Source: Chloracidobacterium sp. (lineage in GTDB: Bacteria; Acidobacteriota; Blastocatellia; Pyrinomonadales; Pyrinomonadaceae). From it: a DNA stretch of 64,000 bases. Position numbers and translations under genes: made by a program. Under the pieces are notes generated by a model, which was not told the DNA's origin, ran no database searches, and saw nothing but the letters and a program-made list of their open reading frames with translations. Location of the stretch: NCBI GenBank assembly GCA_015075585.1, contig JABTUB010000001.1:1-64000 (forward strand), read 5' to 3'. Position 1 is the stretch's first letter; every line of letters begins with the position of its first letter. Below, in pieces: positions 27,124 through 36,106 of this stretch.

Positions 27124-27978
27124 ATGATAACGATACCGTTCTACAAATTTCACGGCTTTGGCAATGATTATCTTGTTATCGAGCTTGGCTCGGCGCCGAC
27201 TCAGTTGCCGCTCGGCGAGCTTGCGGTTGCGATGTGCCGCCGCAACACCGGCGTAGGTGCCGACGGCGTCGCGGTTCTGACACCTCTCGAGGGCGACGAT
27301 GCCGAGTTCAGCTGCGAGATCATCAATCCCGACGGCAGCATCGCCGGATTTTCGGGTAACGGCACGCGCTGCGCGGTCGCATGCCTGTATTACAAAGGTA
27401 TCTGGAAGGACGCCGATCTGAGGCTCAAGATGCGCAGCGGCATCAAGAATTACCACTTGATCGAGAAGAACGAAGCCGGCGAGTATTGGTTCAATGCCGA
27501 GATCGGAAAGCCCGCGTTCGCATCCGACCTCGTGCCGGTGCTGACCGATACGCTGAGGCCTGCGGTCGTTAACGAACCGCTCAAGATCGACGGGCGGCAC
27601 TACGTCTTTTCGGCGGTGAATGTCGGCAATCCGGTCGTGTGCATCTTTGTTGAGAATTTCGACCTGGATTGGCGCAGCATCGGCCGGCAGGTCGAAACGC
27701 ACGAACGCTTTCCCGAGCGTGCGAATGTCGTCTTTGTCCGCGTGATCGACCGCGGGAATATCGAGATTCGAATATGGGAGCGGGGCGCGGGTGAAACATC
27801 GGCGTCCGGCACCTGTGCGACGGGTTCGGCGGTGCTCAGCTCATTCCTGCTCAAAGCCGAACGCAAGGTGAACGTTCATTCCGAAGGCGGCGTAACTGAG
27901 GTCGAGTGGAGGGATGATGACGAGATCATTCTGAAGGGCAAGGCCGAATTCGTCTTTTCCGGCGAGTGGATGATCTGA
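27124..27978 (+). CDS. dapF: DapF-like epimerase with both canonical catalytic cysteines replaced by serine
   Basis: A 284-residue protein of the diaminopimelate epimerase fold (two alpha/beta half barrels). DapF interconverts LL- and meso-diaminopimelate with two cysteines. The fold markers are clear: FHGFGNDYLVI, RNTGVGADG, NPDGS, NVGNPVVC and ERGAGET. The usual MCGNG site reads GFSGNG (Ser77), and the usual ACGTG site reads ASGTC (Ser228), with a cysteine three residues later (Cys231) and another at Cys83. Whether these take over, or the enzyme has another substrate, is open. The start at ATG 27124 gives the normal N-terminus. It is convergent with the nuclease gene, 4 bp apart. Confidence 0.82.
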   Translation: MITIPFYKFHGFGNDYLVIELGSAPTQLPLGELAVAMCRRNTGVGADGVAVLTPLEGDDAEFSCEIINPDGSIAGFSGNGTRCAVACLYYKGIWKDADLRLKMRSGIKNYHLIEKNEAGEYWFNAEIGKPAFASDLVPVLTDTLRPAVVNEPLKIDGRHYVFSAVNVGNPVVCIFVENFDLDWRSIGRQVETHERFPERANVVFVRVIDRGNIEIRIWERGAGETSASGTCATGSAVLSSFLLKAERKVNVHSEGGVTEVEWRDDDEIILKGKAEFVFSGEWMI

Positions 27979-27982
27979 AGCT

Positions 27983-28855
27983 CTACCTGCTCTTCAGTGC
28001 GGCGTAAGGCCGGGATTCGAGCCTTTCCTGCAGTTCCTTGGGAACATTGCTGAAGAGGTCAAGCCCTGTTCTCTTCTCTATCTCATCTACGGTCGTGATA
28101 TATTGCTTCCAATCCGCGTCCTCAAGCCCCGCAATATTAGGCATATCAACGGCAATTACCCGTGTCCGCGTATCGAACTGAATTGCGCCGCCGCGGAACA
28201 CGGCTATCACCTTCCAGCAATTGGTCGGCACCGTAACGCGGTTCTTCAGCCGCTCCTGCTCACCGTAAACGCCGGCGATGGTGTAAAGCGTGTTGCCGCT
28301 GCGTGCCAGGCTGCGTGCATAAACCTCGAGCTTGTTCCAAGGGTATTGGTTGAGGCTTGAGGTCTGAGGCACGATATTGGTCATCAAAAAGGTCTCGGCG
28401 TTCAGCTCAGGGTCGGCAAATCGGTCCGCGCTCGGCACGATATGCCCGCGGTCGTAGCCGCTGCCCGAATAATCATAATACTGTATCCGCTTTGCACCGT
28501 TCGGCAGGCTCGTGTCGGGCTTGAACATCGGCCGTTCGAGCCGCTCGCCGAGATCCGCCTTTGTCGTGAACCAAGCGGCCCAATTCAGCGTTCCGCGGCT
28601 GTTGTTATATGAAAGTACATGGCTGCGATGCCGAACAAGCAAGTTGTTCAGGTCAGCAGGATCGGCAGCTGCGTTAGACGGGTCGCCGAAAGGCAGCGGG
28701 TCAGGCCGCTGTACGTTGTCGTGCGGCAGTTCGTGTGTCGAATGCTTCGGCGGCGGTTCTGGAACATTCTGCCCGATCTGCGAACAGCCCTGCACGAGAG
28801 CCGACACTACCGCCAACATCGCGATCAGTAAGGCTCTGCATACCGTTGTCTTCAT
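27983..28855 (-). CDS. DNA/RNA non-specific endonuclease (NUC1), probable lipoprotein
   Basis: A 290-residue beta-beta-alpha-metal nuclease that cuts DNA and RNA without sequence preference. The signal ends in LVQGC, a plausible lipobox, with a proline-rich linker after it (VPEPPPKHS). The catalytic DRGH motif is in YDRGHIVPSADR with the general base at His138; the metal-ligand Asn helix is in TFLMTNIVPQTSSLNQYPWNK. Relatives are Serratia nuclease and EndoG. A second NUC1 protein is 5 kb away at 34073. Scavenging of extracellular nucleic acid is the simplest role. Confidence 0.88.
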   Translation of the reverse strand: MKTTVCRALLIAMLAVVSALVQGCSQIGQNVPEPPPKHSTHELPHDNVQRPDPLPFGDPSNAAADPADLNNLLVRHRSHVLSYNNSRGTLNWAAWFTTKADLGERLERPMFKPDTSLPNGAKRIQYYDYSGSGYDRGHIVPSADRFADPELNAETFLMTNIVPQTSSLNQYPWNKLEVYARSLARSGNTLYTIAGVYGEQERLKNRVTVPTNCWKVIAVFRGGAIQFDTRTRVIAVDMPNIAGLEDADWKQYITTVDEIEKRTGLDLFSNVPKELQERLESRPYAALKSR

Positions 28856-28922
28856 TACCGCATTGATTTTAACAGAGTTGCGGCATCGCGCGCTTCGGCA
28901 CGGTTTGCGTTAAAATAAAGGG

Positions 28923-30008
28923 ATGGCCGCAAAGACACATATACTTGGCCTCTCACGTGACGAACTCGCCGAAAAAGCAGAACAGATGGGCGAGCCGAAA
29001 TACCGTGCGATGCAGGTCTTCAAAGCTTTGCACCAACGACGCCTGAGCAGTTTTGAAGAGATAACCGATCTGCCGAAAAGATTTAGAGACCGGCTCGATG
29101 CGGTCGCTGACGTGTCGCGACTGTCGGTCGAATCGCGTTACGTATCAATTGACGGCACGCGGCGTTACCTGATGAGGACCGATGAGGGATTTCCGGTCGA
29201 GACGGTGTTCATCCCGTCGGAAAATCGCGACACCATCTGCTTTTCTTCCCAATCGGGCTGCGCACTAAAGTGCGATTTCTGCCTTACGGCACAGCTTGGG
29301 CTCCTCCGCAGCCTCTCGCCGGGCGAGATCGTCGAGCAGATCATCATCGTTCTTAACGACGTTTACGGCGAACAGGCAGAGACGCCGCACGGCACCAACC
29401 TCGTCGGCATGGGCGAGGGCGAACCGTTCCATAATTTTGAGAATCTGATCGCCGCACTGCGGATCATGGCCGACAAGGACGGCCTTTTTATCGTGCCAAA
29501 CCGCGTTACGATCTCGACCGTCGGCATTGTGCCGAAGATCTACGAATTCGCAAAGCTTGAAGATCGTCCGCATCTTGCGATCTCGCTGACAGCCGCACGT
29601 GATGAGCTGCGCGATAAGCTGATGCCGATAAATAAACGCTGGAATATCGACGCGCTTATGACCGCCGCAAAAGAATTTGAGGCCAGCCTGCGGCGCGGCG
29701 AGCGGTTCACTTTTGAATATGTAATGCTCGGCGGTGTGAATGACAGCGAAGCGGATGCGCGTGACCTTGCCGCTCTGCTCGCACGCTATCAACTGACGCG
29801 TGTTAAGGTGAACCTGATACCGCACAACGGTGCGAAAGAGCTTGCCTACAGTGCGTCAACGCCCGAGCGTGTGGCATCATTCAAAAAGACGCTTGAGTCA
29901 AACGGCGTCTCGGCGTATGTTCGCCAGCCGCGCGGCCGCGATATATTTGCCGCATGCGGCCAGCTCGCCGCAAAGGCAGAGGGATTTTCGCAAGATAAAG
30001 TTTTCTGA
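28923..30008 (+). CDS. rlmN: 23S rRNA (adenine2503-C2)/tRNA methyltransferase RlmN
   Basis: A 361-residue radical-SAM methyltransferase that adds a C2 methyl to A2503 of 23S rRNA. The cluster motif CALKCDFC is at about residue 118, preceded by FIPSENRDTICFSSQSG. GMGEGEPFHNFENL is the GEP SAM motif, followed by ISTVGIVP and SLTAARDELR. The two catalytic cysteines are the CALKC-region neighbour (Cys in the FC-tail) and the late ARDIFAACGQLA site, where the methylated cysteine sits. The length is normal. Confidence 0.93.
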   Translation: MAAKTHILGLSRDELAEKAEQMGEPKYRAMQVFKALHQRRLSSFEEITDLPKRFRDRLDAVADVSRLSVESRYVSIDGTRRYLMRTDEGFPVETVFIPSENRDTICFSSQSGCALKCDFCLTAQLGLLRSLSPGEIVEQIIIVLNDVYGEQAETPHGTNLVGMGEGEPFHNFENLIAALRIMADKDGLFIVPNRVTISTVGIVPKIYEFAKLEDRPHLAISLTAARDELRDKLMPINKRWNIDALMTAAKEFEASLRRGERFTFEYVMLGGVNDSEADARDLAALLARYQLTRVKVNLIPHNGAKELAYSASTPERVASFKKTLESNGVSAYVRQPRGRDIFAACGQLAAKAEGFSQDKVF

Positions 30009-30024
30009 CCGACAATCGATCCGT

Positions 30025-30528
30025 ATGGAACTTCTTATCCCCGGACTCATCATCGTCGCCCTGATGATCTATGCCTCGACACGCATAAAGCGGTCGGCGG
30101 CAAAGGCTTTTGAGGGCGAGACGATCGATGCATCCGAATACAGCATCGATAAACCACAGGGCTTTCTGAACATCGTCGATCCGGGCGATGTACTGCTCGA
30201 AGGCTATACAAAGGAATTCGGCACGGGCGACGCTGCGGATGTTCGGCTCGCCAGATACAGGCTCGTTCTGCACGGCGGCGCGGCGGTCGATGAGGTTATA
30301 AAGGGGCTTGGACTTACACAAAGCGGCGAGATCGAGGTGATCGGCGAGCGGCGTTACATAACCGCAACCAAAAGAACCACGGCGAAAGGCATCAATGTTA
30401 CCGAAACGCACAAGCTTGTCGCCGCCGCTGCGGGAGTGTATGACCTGAGGCTTTCCGTTATGGATGATGCGGGCGACGATGTGCGGTCGCGAACGGATGC
30501 GATGCTTGAGAGTTTTCGTGTGAAATGA
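30025..30528 (+). CDS. Membrane-anchored protein of unknown function
   Basis: A 167-residue protein. Residues 1-18 are one transmembrane helix (MELLIPGLIIVALMIYAST) followed by a basic RIKRS stop-transfer. The rest is a soluble alpha/beta domain with no motif that I recognise. The start at ATG 30025 is used because the longer open frame overlaps rlmN out of frame. Its stop overlaps the next gene's start (ATGA at 30525-30528), so the pair is translationally coupled. Confidence 0.65.
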   Translation: MELLIPGLIIVALMIYASTRIKRSAAKAFEGETIDASEYSIDKPQGFLNIVDPGDVLLEGYTKEFGTGDAADVRLARYRLVLHGGAAVDEVIKGLGLTQSGEIEVIGERRYITATKRTTAKGINVTETHKLVAAAAGVYDLRLSVMDDAGDDVRSRTDAMLESFRVK

Positions 30529-30986
30529 GAGTAATGTTCAACAAGTTGATGATCGCGGCCTCCCTCGCATTTTGCTTTTCGATCGGGGTTGCGGCACAGT
30601 CGGTCAGCGGATCGCTGCCCGCAGCAACACGCGGCAAAGCCGTCCGCGCCGCCGTTGTGCTGAATATCCCGAGCGGCCTGCATGTCAACTCAAGCCGCCC
30701 GGGCAGCGAATATGCGATAGCGACAAGCATTCGCCCCTCGGCAAGCAGGCTGAAGATCGGTGCTGTTTCTTACCCTCGCGGCCGTAACCGCCGCTTCCCG
30801 TTCGCCGATGCACCCGTCAATGTATATCAAGGCCGTGTTGTGTTCCCATTTACGGTAACAGTTCCGGCAAATTATCGCGGCAGATCGATAAGTGTGAATG
30901 TTGCAGTAAGATACCAAGCCTGCACGGATGAGGTCTGCTACGCGCCGAAGACGCAGAACATCACGCTCACGGCCCGAGTTAAATAG
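30525..30986 (+). CDS. Stand-alone DsbD N-terminal (alpha) domain protein
   Basis: A 153-residue periplasmic protein with a signal peptide (residues 4-24, SLAFCFSIGVAAQ). It has a single Ig-like domain matching the DsbD alpha domain, with the redox cysteine pair in YQACTDEVCYAPK, where DsbD has its CxxxxxC active site. Full DsbD also has an eight-helix membrane core and a thioredoxin-like domain; neither is here. It would need a partner (CcdA-like) to receive electrons, and none is in the window. It overlaps the upstream gene by 4 bp and the convergent pgeF by 8 bp. ATG 30534 is an alternative start. Confidence 0.72.
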   Translation: MRVMFNKLMIAASLAFCFSIGVAAQSVSGSLPAATRGKAVRAAVVLNIPSGLHVNSSRPGSEYAIATSIRPSASRLKIGAVSYPRGRNRRFPFADAPVNVYQGRVVFPFTVTVPANYRGRSISVNVAVRYQACTDEVCYAPKTQNITLTARVK

Positions 30987-31845
30987 CCTGTTTTCGACCG
31001 ATGACCGACAGCAAACGGCCCGTTTTACCGTTCATCTTTTTCTCGATGCGATATGAGAAAAAGAGGTCGGGCCGCTCCATTGTGCAGAACGGTGCAGTGT
31101 AGATATTCTCCTCTCTAACGCCCACATTCAAAAGCTGCCTCGCATTCGCAAGGTGAAGATCGACCAACGCGTGGCCTTCACGCGTCGGCGTGAAATAGTC
31201 GGCCGCGTCGCTAAAATTCTCGTCGAACTGCTCGATCACATCAGATCCGACCTCATAACTGCGCCCGCATGCGGCCGGGCCGATAGCTGCGATGACATTC
31301 GACGGATCGCATCCGTAATTCTCCGACAGCGCATCGAGCGCTTTACTTACGATCGAACGGACGGTACCGCGCCAGCCCGCATGCACCGCCGCGAAAGCCT
31401 TTGTCACAGGGTCGCCTATCAGCACCGGCACACAGTCTGCGGTCTTGGCGCCTGCGAGGATTCCGGCGGCGTTCGAGATGACAGCATCGGCATTCACGCC
31501 CGAATCACCCGCATCCTCAACGCCGTCAACACGATGGATCGTATCGCCGTGTACTTGCCAAACGAGTGCTAGCCGATATTCGCCGAAGAGCCGCAGGAAT
31601 CGGCGGCGGTTCTCGTAGATATTTGCGGCATCATCTTCATTAAAGCCGGCAAGGTTCAGATCACCCTCGGGAAAGGCTGACACGCCGCCCACGCGTGTCG
31701 AGAAGCCGTTCGCAAAGCCTGCCGTTTCGAGCGCATCGCAGACAAGCACCTTTACGCCGCCGCCTTCTCGCCACGAAAAGCCCGAATCGGTTAAAATCTG
31801 TTCTTCTGAGGGTTCTTTGATGATAGTTTCGACAGGCATCGACAT
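30979..31845 (-). CDS. pgeF: Peptidoglycan editing factor PgeF / YfiH-LACC1 family
   Basis: A 288-residue cytoplasmic enzyme of the multicopper-oxidase-like YfiH family, described as a purine nucleoside phosphorylase/adenosine deaminase and, in E. coli, as a factor correcting UDP-MurNAc-L-Ser misincorporation. The active-site zinc motif is visible as VWQVHGD (His), KTADCVPVLI (Cys) and AAVHAGWRGT (His). The 5' end overlaps the 5' end of acpS on the other strand by 26 bp. Confidence 0.88.
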   Translation of the reverse strand: MSMPVETIIKEPSEEQILTDSGFSWREGGGVKVLVCDALETAGFANGFSTRVGGVSAFPEGDLNLAGFNEDDAANIYENRRRFLRLFGEYRLALVWQVHGDTIHRVDGVEDAGDSGVNADAVISNAAGILAGAKTADCVPVLIGDPVTKAFAAVHAGWRGTVRSIVSKALDALSENYGCDPSNVIAAIGPAACGRSYEVGSDVIEQFDENFSDAADYFTPTREGHALVDLHLANARQLLNVGVREENIYTAPFCTMERPDLFFSYRIEKKMNGKTGRLLSVIGRKQAI

Positions 31846-32197
31846 TGTAGAAGTTTACCGTATCAGCGAAACGTTGACGAGAACGCCGCGTTTTGCCGAA
31901 CGTGTCTATACGGCCCGCGAACGCGAATACTGCAAAGAACGCGGCGCCGCATCCGCACAGAGCTATGCTGCACGCTTTGCTGCAAAAGAGGCTTTTCTGA
32001 AGGCGCTCGGCACGGGCTGGCGCGGTAAGATCGCGTGGCACGATGTCGAGATCGTCAATAGTGCCGAAGGCAAGCCGTCATTGGCCATCGCCGGAGAAGC
32101 AGAAAAGCGGCTCACCGAGATCGGCGGCCGCTTTGTCCATCTTTCGATCTCGCATACGGCCGAATATGCCGTTGCGCAGGTGATCATTGAGGCTTGA
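31820..32197 (+). CDS. acpS: Holo-[acyl-carrier-protein] synthase AcpS
   Basis: A 125-residue phosphopantetheinyl transferase that activates ACP. The conserved metal Asp is in STGIDIVEVYRI, and the Glu-Lys motif is in ARFAAKEAFLKALGTG, both at family positions. The end LSISHTAEYAVAQVI is typical. The start is ATG 31820. It reads away from pgeF with overlapping 5' ends, and its 3' end overlaps the convergent nuclease gene by 14 bp. Confidence 0.93.
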   Translation: MIVSTGIDIVEVYRISETLTRTPRFAERVYTAREREYCKERGAASAQSYAARFAAKEAFLKALGTGWRGKIAWHDVEIVNSAEGKPSLAIAGEAEKRLTEIGGRFVHLSISHTAEYAVAQVIIEA

Positions 32198-34070
32198 CCG
32201 GCGTCGGCTTTGCCGCGTCGAACGAAATAAAGACGACCGGAGCATCGTGATCTGACACACGTTCCGGCCGCGTCGCATCATTGCTCCAAACCAGCGGAAA
32301 GTCTGCATCCACGCGAGCAAAGCCGAATTTCAGCGAATGCTCACGGACCGGCTTATTGACCAGTATATGGTCGAGAGCCTGTGCCGAACCGTCATAAACA
32401 TACGAATAGCGGTTTTCCTGACTGATAAAATCAACGAGGTCTGCCAGGTTCGTCGTAAATGCCGTTCTTGAAGGCGTAAGTACGTTCTGATCGGATCGTC
32501 CTTTGAGTATCCCGATAAGGTCGTTGTAGCCGTCGTTGAACTGGAATGCATTAAGGTCGCCGCAGACAATGATATTCTCGTTCGGGTCGGCCTTTTGCCT
32601 ATCTTGTATGTAATTTGCGAGCCACTCTGCCTCAAGGCGGCGTTTATTCTGAACTCGCTCGCCGTCCTTCACATCGTCGATGCCGCGATATGATTTGAAG
32701 TGGTTGACGATCACCGTAACCGCGAGCGGTTTTGAACTTTCCGGATCGGCCGCTTCGGCACGCAGCATCAGCGGAGGGCGATCGTAGAGCACATCGTTCG
32801 GATCATTGGCGTATGAACCGAGCTTCTCTTTTGCACCGAGCTGCTTTGTCTCAACGACCTTGACCTTGCCGGACTTGACCAGAAAGCCGACGTCAATACC
32901 GCGAACATCATTGCCTTCTTCGAGATACGCGACGTATTTCGGGTCGGGCTGGCCCGCTGCGACAGCATCAGCATTTACTTGGTCGGCAACCTTTTTCAGC
33001 ACTTTGATGTTCTCGACCTCGACTATTCCGAGGATATCCGGCATTGCAAGCACATTGCGTATGGCGAGCGACACCTTCTTCAAACGCGCCTGAAAGACGT
33101 CTTTCGGCAACACTGTTTCATTCTTAACGTTGCTTGAATTCACCTCGTCATCGAAGAAGTTCTCGATGTTGAAGCTCCCGACCGTTAGCTCGCGCGCTCC
33201 GGCAGCCTTTACCGGAAAGAATGTCCGCATATTCTCGGGCTCAGGCCTGCCGGCGGCATCCATTACCAATGTGTAGAATTTCTTTGAGTAATCTATCACG
33301 CCCGTAACGCCTTTCATCGTTACACCCGTTGTAAGATCAAGCGGCTTTGCATCGACCTGGCTGAGGCTGTCAATGCGCAGTATCTCGGGGTTCATATCAA
33401 ATCGCGGCACCGTGTCAGCCAGCTTGTCAACATACGCGGTCAGCACATCTACACCCGGCTCGCGGAACGGCCGCGGCACGCCCTGCAGCGTCGCAAAGAA
33501 TACGCCGTTCGATGTCGTAATGCCCGTCTTTACATTCGTAAAGCCGCCGGTCGGCCCGACAACGACCAGATCGGCACGCACACGCATCCCTTCAAAGCGT
33601 TCCATCTGATCGAGCTTGCCGCGCGGGTCGAGGTCGGCCGTCGTGAGCGTTACCGCAGAAGGCATCGGGTTATCTTTTGACAGCACCTTGACGGTCGGCT
33701 GCGTGATCTCGGTAATGCTCAAGAAGATGCGTTCCGTACGCGGACGGAACTCCGCGACCGTGCCCTCGACCTGTACGAGGTCGCGCAGGGCAACCTGCCC
33801 GGCGCTCTGTTCGCCATAGACGTAAATTCCCTCGGATGTCTTTGGGTTATCATCCACCTTATCGTCCGGCGTTTGGATATAGAATCCCTTTTTTAAGACG
33901 GCGGTCACTACACCTGAAATGCGGACCTTTTCGCGTTCGTGCGGCGAGACGGCCTTGTCGCCCTGCACCTCGGCGATCGTGTAATTGGTTTGTGCAAGGA
34001 CGGAAAAGGCGCCTGCCAAAATAATGGCGGCGCCCAGAAGTGCGGAATTGAACTTTCTTGAAAATGACAT
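32184..34070 (-). CDS. Secreted ExeM/NucH-like endonuclease/exonuclease/phosphatase-family nuclease
   Basis: A 628-residue exported nuclease. A signal peptide covers residues 1-26 (AAIILAGAFSVLAQ). Residues 28-290 hold an OB-fold-like domain (VRISGVVTAVLKKGFYIQT) as in extracellular nucleases of the ExeM/Xds type. Residues 300-620 are the EEP catalytic domain: VGSFNIENFF (Asn), ILGIVEVENI (Glu), VNHFKS (His), CGDLNAFQF (Asp/Asn), and VSDHDAPV at the end with the catalytic Asp-His. It starts 2 bp after the LTD-NUC1 gene, so the two nucleases form one operon. Confidence 0.87.
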   Translation of the reverse strand: MSFSRKFNSALLGAAIILAGAFSVLAQTNYTIAEVQGDKAVSPHEREKVRISGVVTAVLKKGFYIQTPDDKVDDNPKTSEGIYVYGEQSAGQVALRDLVQVEGTVAEFRPRTERIFLSITEITQPTVKVLSKDNPMPSAVTLTTADLDPRGKLDQMERFEGMRVRADLVVVGPTGGFTNVKTGITTSNGVFFATLQGVPRPFREPGVDVLTAYVDKLADTVPRFDMNPEILRIDSLSQVDAKPLDLTTGVTMKGVTGVIDYSKKFYTLVMDAAGRPEPENMRTFFPVKAAGARELTVGSFNIENFFDDEVNSSNVKNETVLPKDVFQARLKKVSLAIRNVLAMPDILGIVEVENIKVLKKVADQVNADAVAAGQPDPKYVAYLEEGNDVRGIDVGFLVKSGKVKVVETKQLGAKEKLGSYANDPNDVLYDRPPLMLRAEAADPESSKPLAVTVIVNHFKSYRGIDDVKDGERVQNKRRLEAEWLANYIQDRQKADPNENIIVCGDLNAFQFNDGYNDLIGILKGRSDQNVLTPSRTAFTTNLADLVDFISQENRYSYVYDGSAQALDHILVNKPVREHSLKFGFARVDADFPLVWSNDATRPERVSDHDAPVVFISFDAAKPTPVKPQ

Positions 34071-34072
34071 AA

Positions 34073-35797
34073 TTACAACCTATCGCGGCGGCGTTCTATG
34101 ATCTCCTGCGTATTCTTTGGTATTAGCGAGAAGAAGTCATAACCTGTTAGACGCTCGACCTGGTCAACAGTTACCCGGAAATTTCGCCACGGAGCACTTT
34201 GCGAGATCGATTGATTCGACATTATGACACCGAATACGCGGGTTGCACGCGAACTGGCACGGGCAAGGTCGTTCGTACCGTTCGGCAGCACAAGAACGAC
34301 CTTCCAAGTAGATTCAGGCACAACGATGCGCTTTGCCGGGTCCTGATTCGCCCCGATGGTTCCGATATTGCCGTTCGGCCCCGAGATGATGTAGAGCTCA
34401 TTGCCCTGTGATGCGAGCGTGCGGCAATAGTTCTCAAGATCGGCCCAAGGCCCCTGATTGTTCGCGGCGAGCTGCGGCACGATGTTGGACATCAGGAATG
34501 TTTGGTTATTGATCTCTGACGAGATCGTCCTGTCGCCTGACGGGCACATATGGCCGCGGTCGTAGTTCGAGCCTGAATAATCGTTCGGCTGCACCTGATA
34601 CCAACCTTGCGGCAGGCTCGTATCCGGTGCAAAATCCCCGCGGCCCGAGCCTCCGATCCAGCTTGTGTCAAGCCTCCACGCAACCCAATTCGGGCCGTTC
34701 TTTGTGCGGTTGTACGACATCGTGTAAGCCGTGCGTTGGATCAGATAGTTGTCAAAGTTGTTGACATCTGCGGTCGCTCCGCTCGGGTTGCCGAAGATCA
34801 GCGGATCCTCATTCGGTGTGGCTCCGTTGACCGTAATATTTACACTCGCAGGCGCCGTGCGCCCCTCTTGGTCGGCCGCGGTAGCAAAAAGCTGCTTTGT
34901 TCCCGGCAGAGTATCACCAGTAACGGTGGCAAGGAATGAGAATTTGTTATCGCCGGCGGTTACGTCACCGTGCGTTCCGTCATCGTAGAACGTCTGTGAC
35001 CCATCACCGCCGATGGTCGTAAGATCGCCCGTAACCACGATTCCCGTACTTGGCGGAGTGGTCGCCGGCAGAACCGTTACCGTAAGCAGCGTTGTCGCTC
35101 CGGGATTGACCGCGGTCGGGTTTGCTGCCATCGCGGCGAACAGCGTTGTACCGCCGCCCGCACAGACGTTGGGAGCGGTCGAGGAGTTTCGGGCCGCGCC
35201 GGGCGTCAGCGTGCTGAAATCAGCGGCGTTGTTGTCCGTATCCTGACAACCGCCGAGTGCGCGGGCCTTGCTGTTGCCGTTCCCGGGTGCCGTTGTGGGC
35301 GAGCCTTCGGTAAATCCGTTATTCACCGAGCCCCACGCAACCGAGTCAATGATCGCACCTGTATTATTTTCGCCCTGACGGATCGCTACGCCGCCGTTCG
35401 CCGCACTCATCGAACACGAGCAGGTCGTCGGGTTGTACGTCTTATCAGGCGTCACACCGCCCGTGTAGGCCGTTGACGCGATCAGCATATATTGCCCGGG
35501 CTGTATGATCGTCGAAGTTGACCAGACCGCGAAGGCATTTGCTACATCATTCGTGCCGTTCTGCGAACGATACACGATACGGTAGCCGTTCAGATCGATC
35601 GGTGCGTTGCTGTTGTTGTGGATCTCGACGAATTCGTCATTGGCATCCGATGGTCCGCCCATCTGCACCTGGCTGATCACAAGTGAATTCGATGCCAGCG
35701 AATTACCGTCATTGCCATCCGCCGATACTTGGAATGCAAGTGCGGCGAATACACCGGCAAGCGTCAGTACGGTCGAAAATAATATGAATTTCCTCAT
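34073..35797 (-). CDS. Secreted lamin-tail-domain plus NUC1 endonuclease
   Basis: A 574-residue exported protein. A signal peptide covers residues 1-28. Residues 35-150 are a bacterial lamin-tail (LTD) domain (LVISQVQMGGPSDANDEFVEI, IDLNGYRIVY, GQYMLIAS). Residues about 215-325 form an Ig-like beta domain. Residues 340-570 are a NUC1 nuclease with YDRGHMCPSGDR (His416) and FLMSNIVPQLAANNQGPW. LTD domains often anchor or target secreted nucleases in bacteria. The ATG at 35797 is preferred over TTG 35803. It is transcribed ahead of the ExeM-like gene. Confidence 0.88.
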   Translation of the reverse strand: MRKFILFSTVLTLAGVFAALAFQVSADGNDGNSLASNSLVISQVQMGGPSDANDEFVEIHNNSNAPIDLNGYRIVYRSQNGTNDVANAFAVWSTSTIIQPGQYMLIASTAYTGGVTPDKTYNPTTCSCSMSAANGGVAIRQGENNTGAIIDSVAWGSVNNGFTEGSPTTAPGNGNSKARALGGCQDTDNNAADFSTLTPGAARNSSTAPNVCAGGGTTLFAAMAANPTAVNPGATTLLTVTVLPATTPPSTGIVVTGDLTTIGGDGSQTFYDDGTHGDVTAGDNKFSFLATVTGDTLPGTKQLFATAADQEGRTAPASVNITVNGATPNEDPLIFGNPSGATADVNNFDNYLIQRTAYTMSYNRTKNGPNWVAWRLDTSWIGGSGRGDFAPDTSLPQGWYQVQPNDYSGSNYDRGHMCPSGDRTISSEINNQTFLMSNIVPQLAANNQGPWADLENYCRTLASQGNELYIISGPNGNIGTIGANQDPAKRIVVPESTWKVVLVLPNGTNDLARASSRATRVFGVIMSNQSISQSAPWRNFRVTVDQVERLTGYDFFSLIPKNTQEIIERRRDRL

Positions 35798-35966
35798 TAA
35801 CAAATACCTGTGTAAAACTGCTCTTCTTCTGAAGGCACAAATTCTATTTGTACCATATTAAGACGTATTTCTCTAAGTTCTGCTGCCGCCGTACGGCGAA
35901 AGCCGTTCGATTTGGTTGTCATTAAGCGGCCCTGTGGCGTATATTCATTATTTGCCTCCGCAATGC

Positions 35967-36052
35967 GGAGAGGTAGCCTAATTGGTAAGGCAGTAGTCTT
36001 GAAAACTACCGCGGGTGACCGCTTGCAGGTTCGAGTCCTGTCCTCTCCGCCA
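35967..36052 (+). tRNA. tRNA-Ser (anticodon TGA)
   Basis: Cloverleaf by eye: acceptor GGAGAGG/CCTCTCC, D-arm GCC...GGC, anticodon stem GTAGT/ACTAC with loop CTTGAAA (anticodon TGA), a long class II variable arm with a GCGG/CCGC stem, T-arm GCAGG TTCGAGT CCTGT, discriminator G, and an encoded CCA. The long variable arm and anticodon agree on serine. Confidence 0.97.
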
Positions 36053-36106
36053 TTCTTTCCTCATCAACACGATTTTTTTCTTGCACCCGGCGGTTTTCTG
36101 GGGCAT

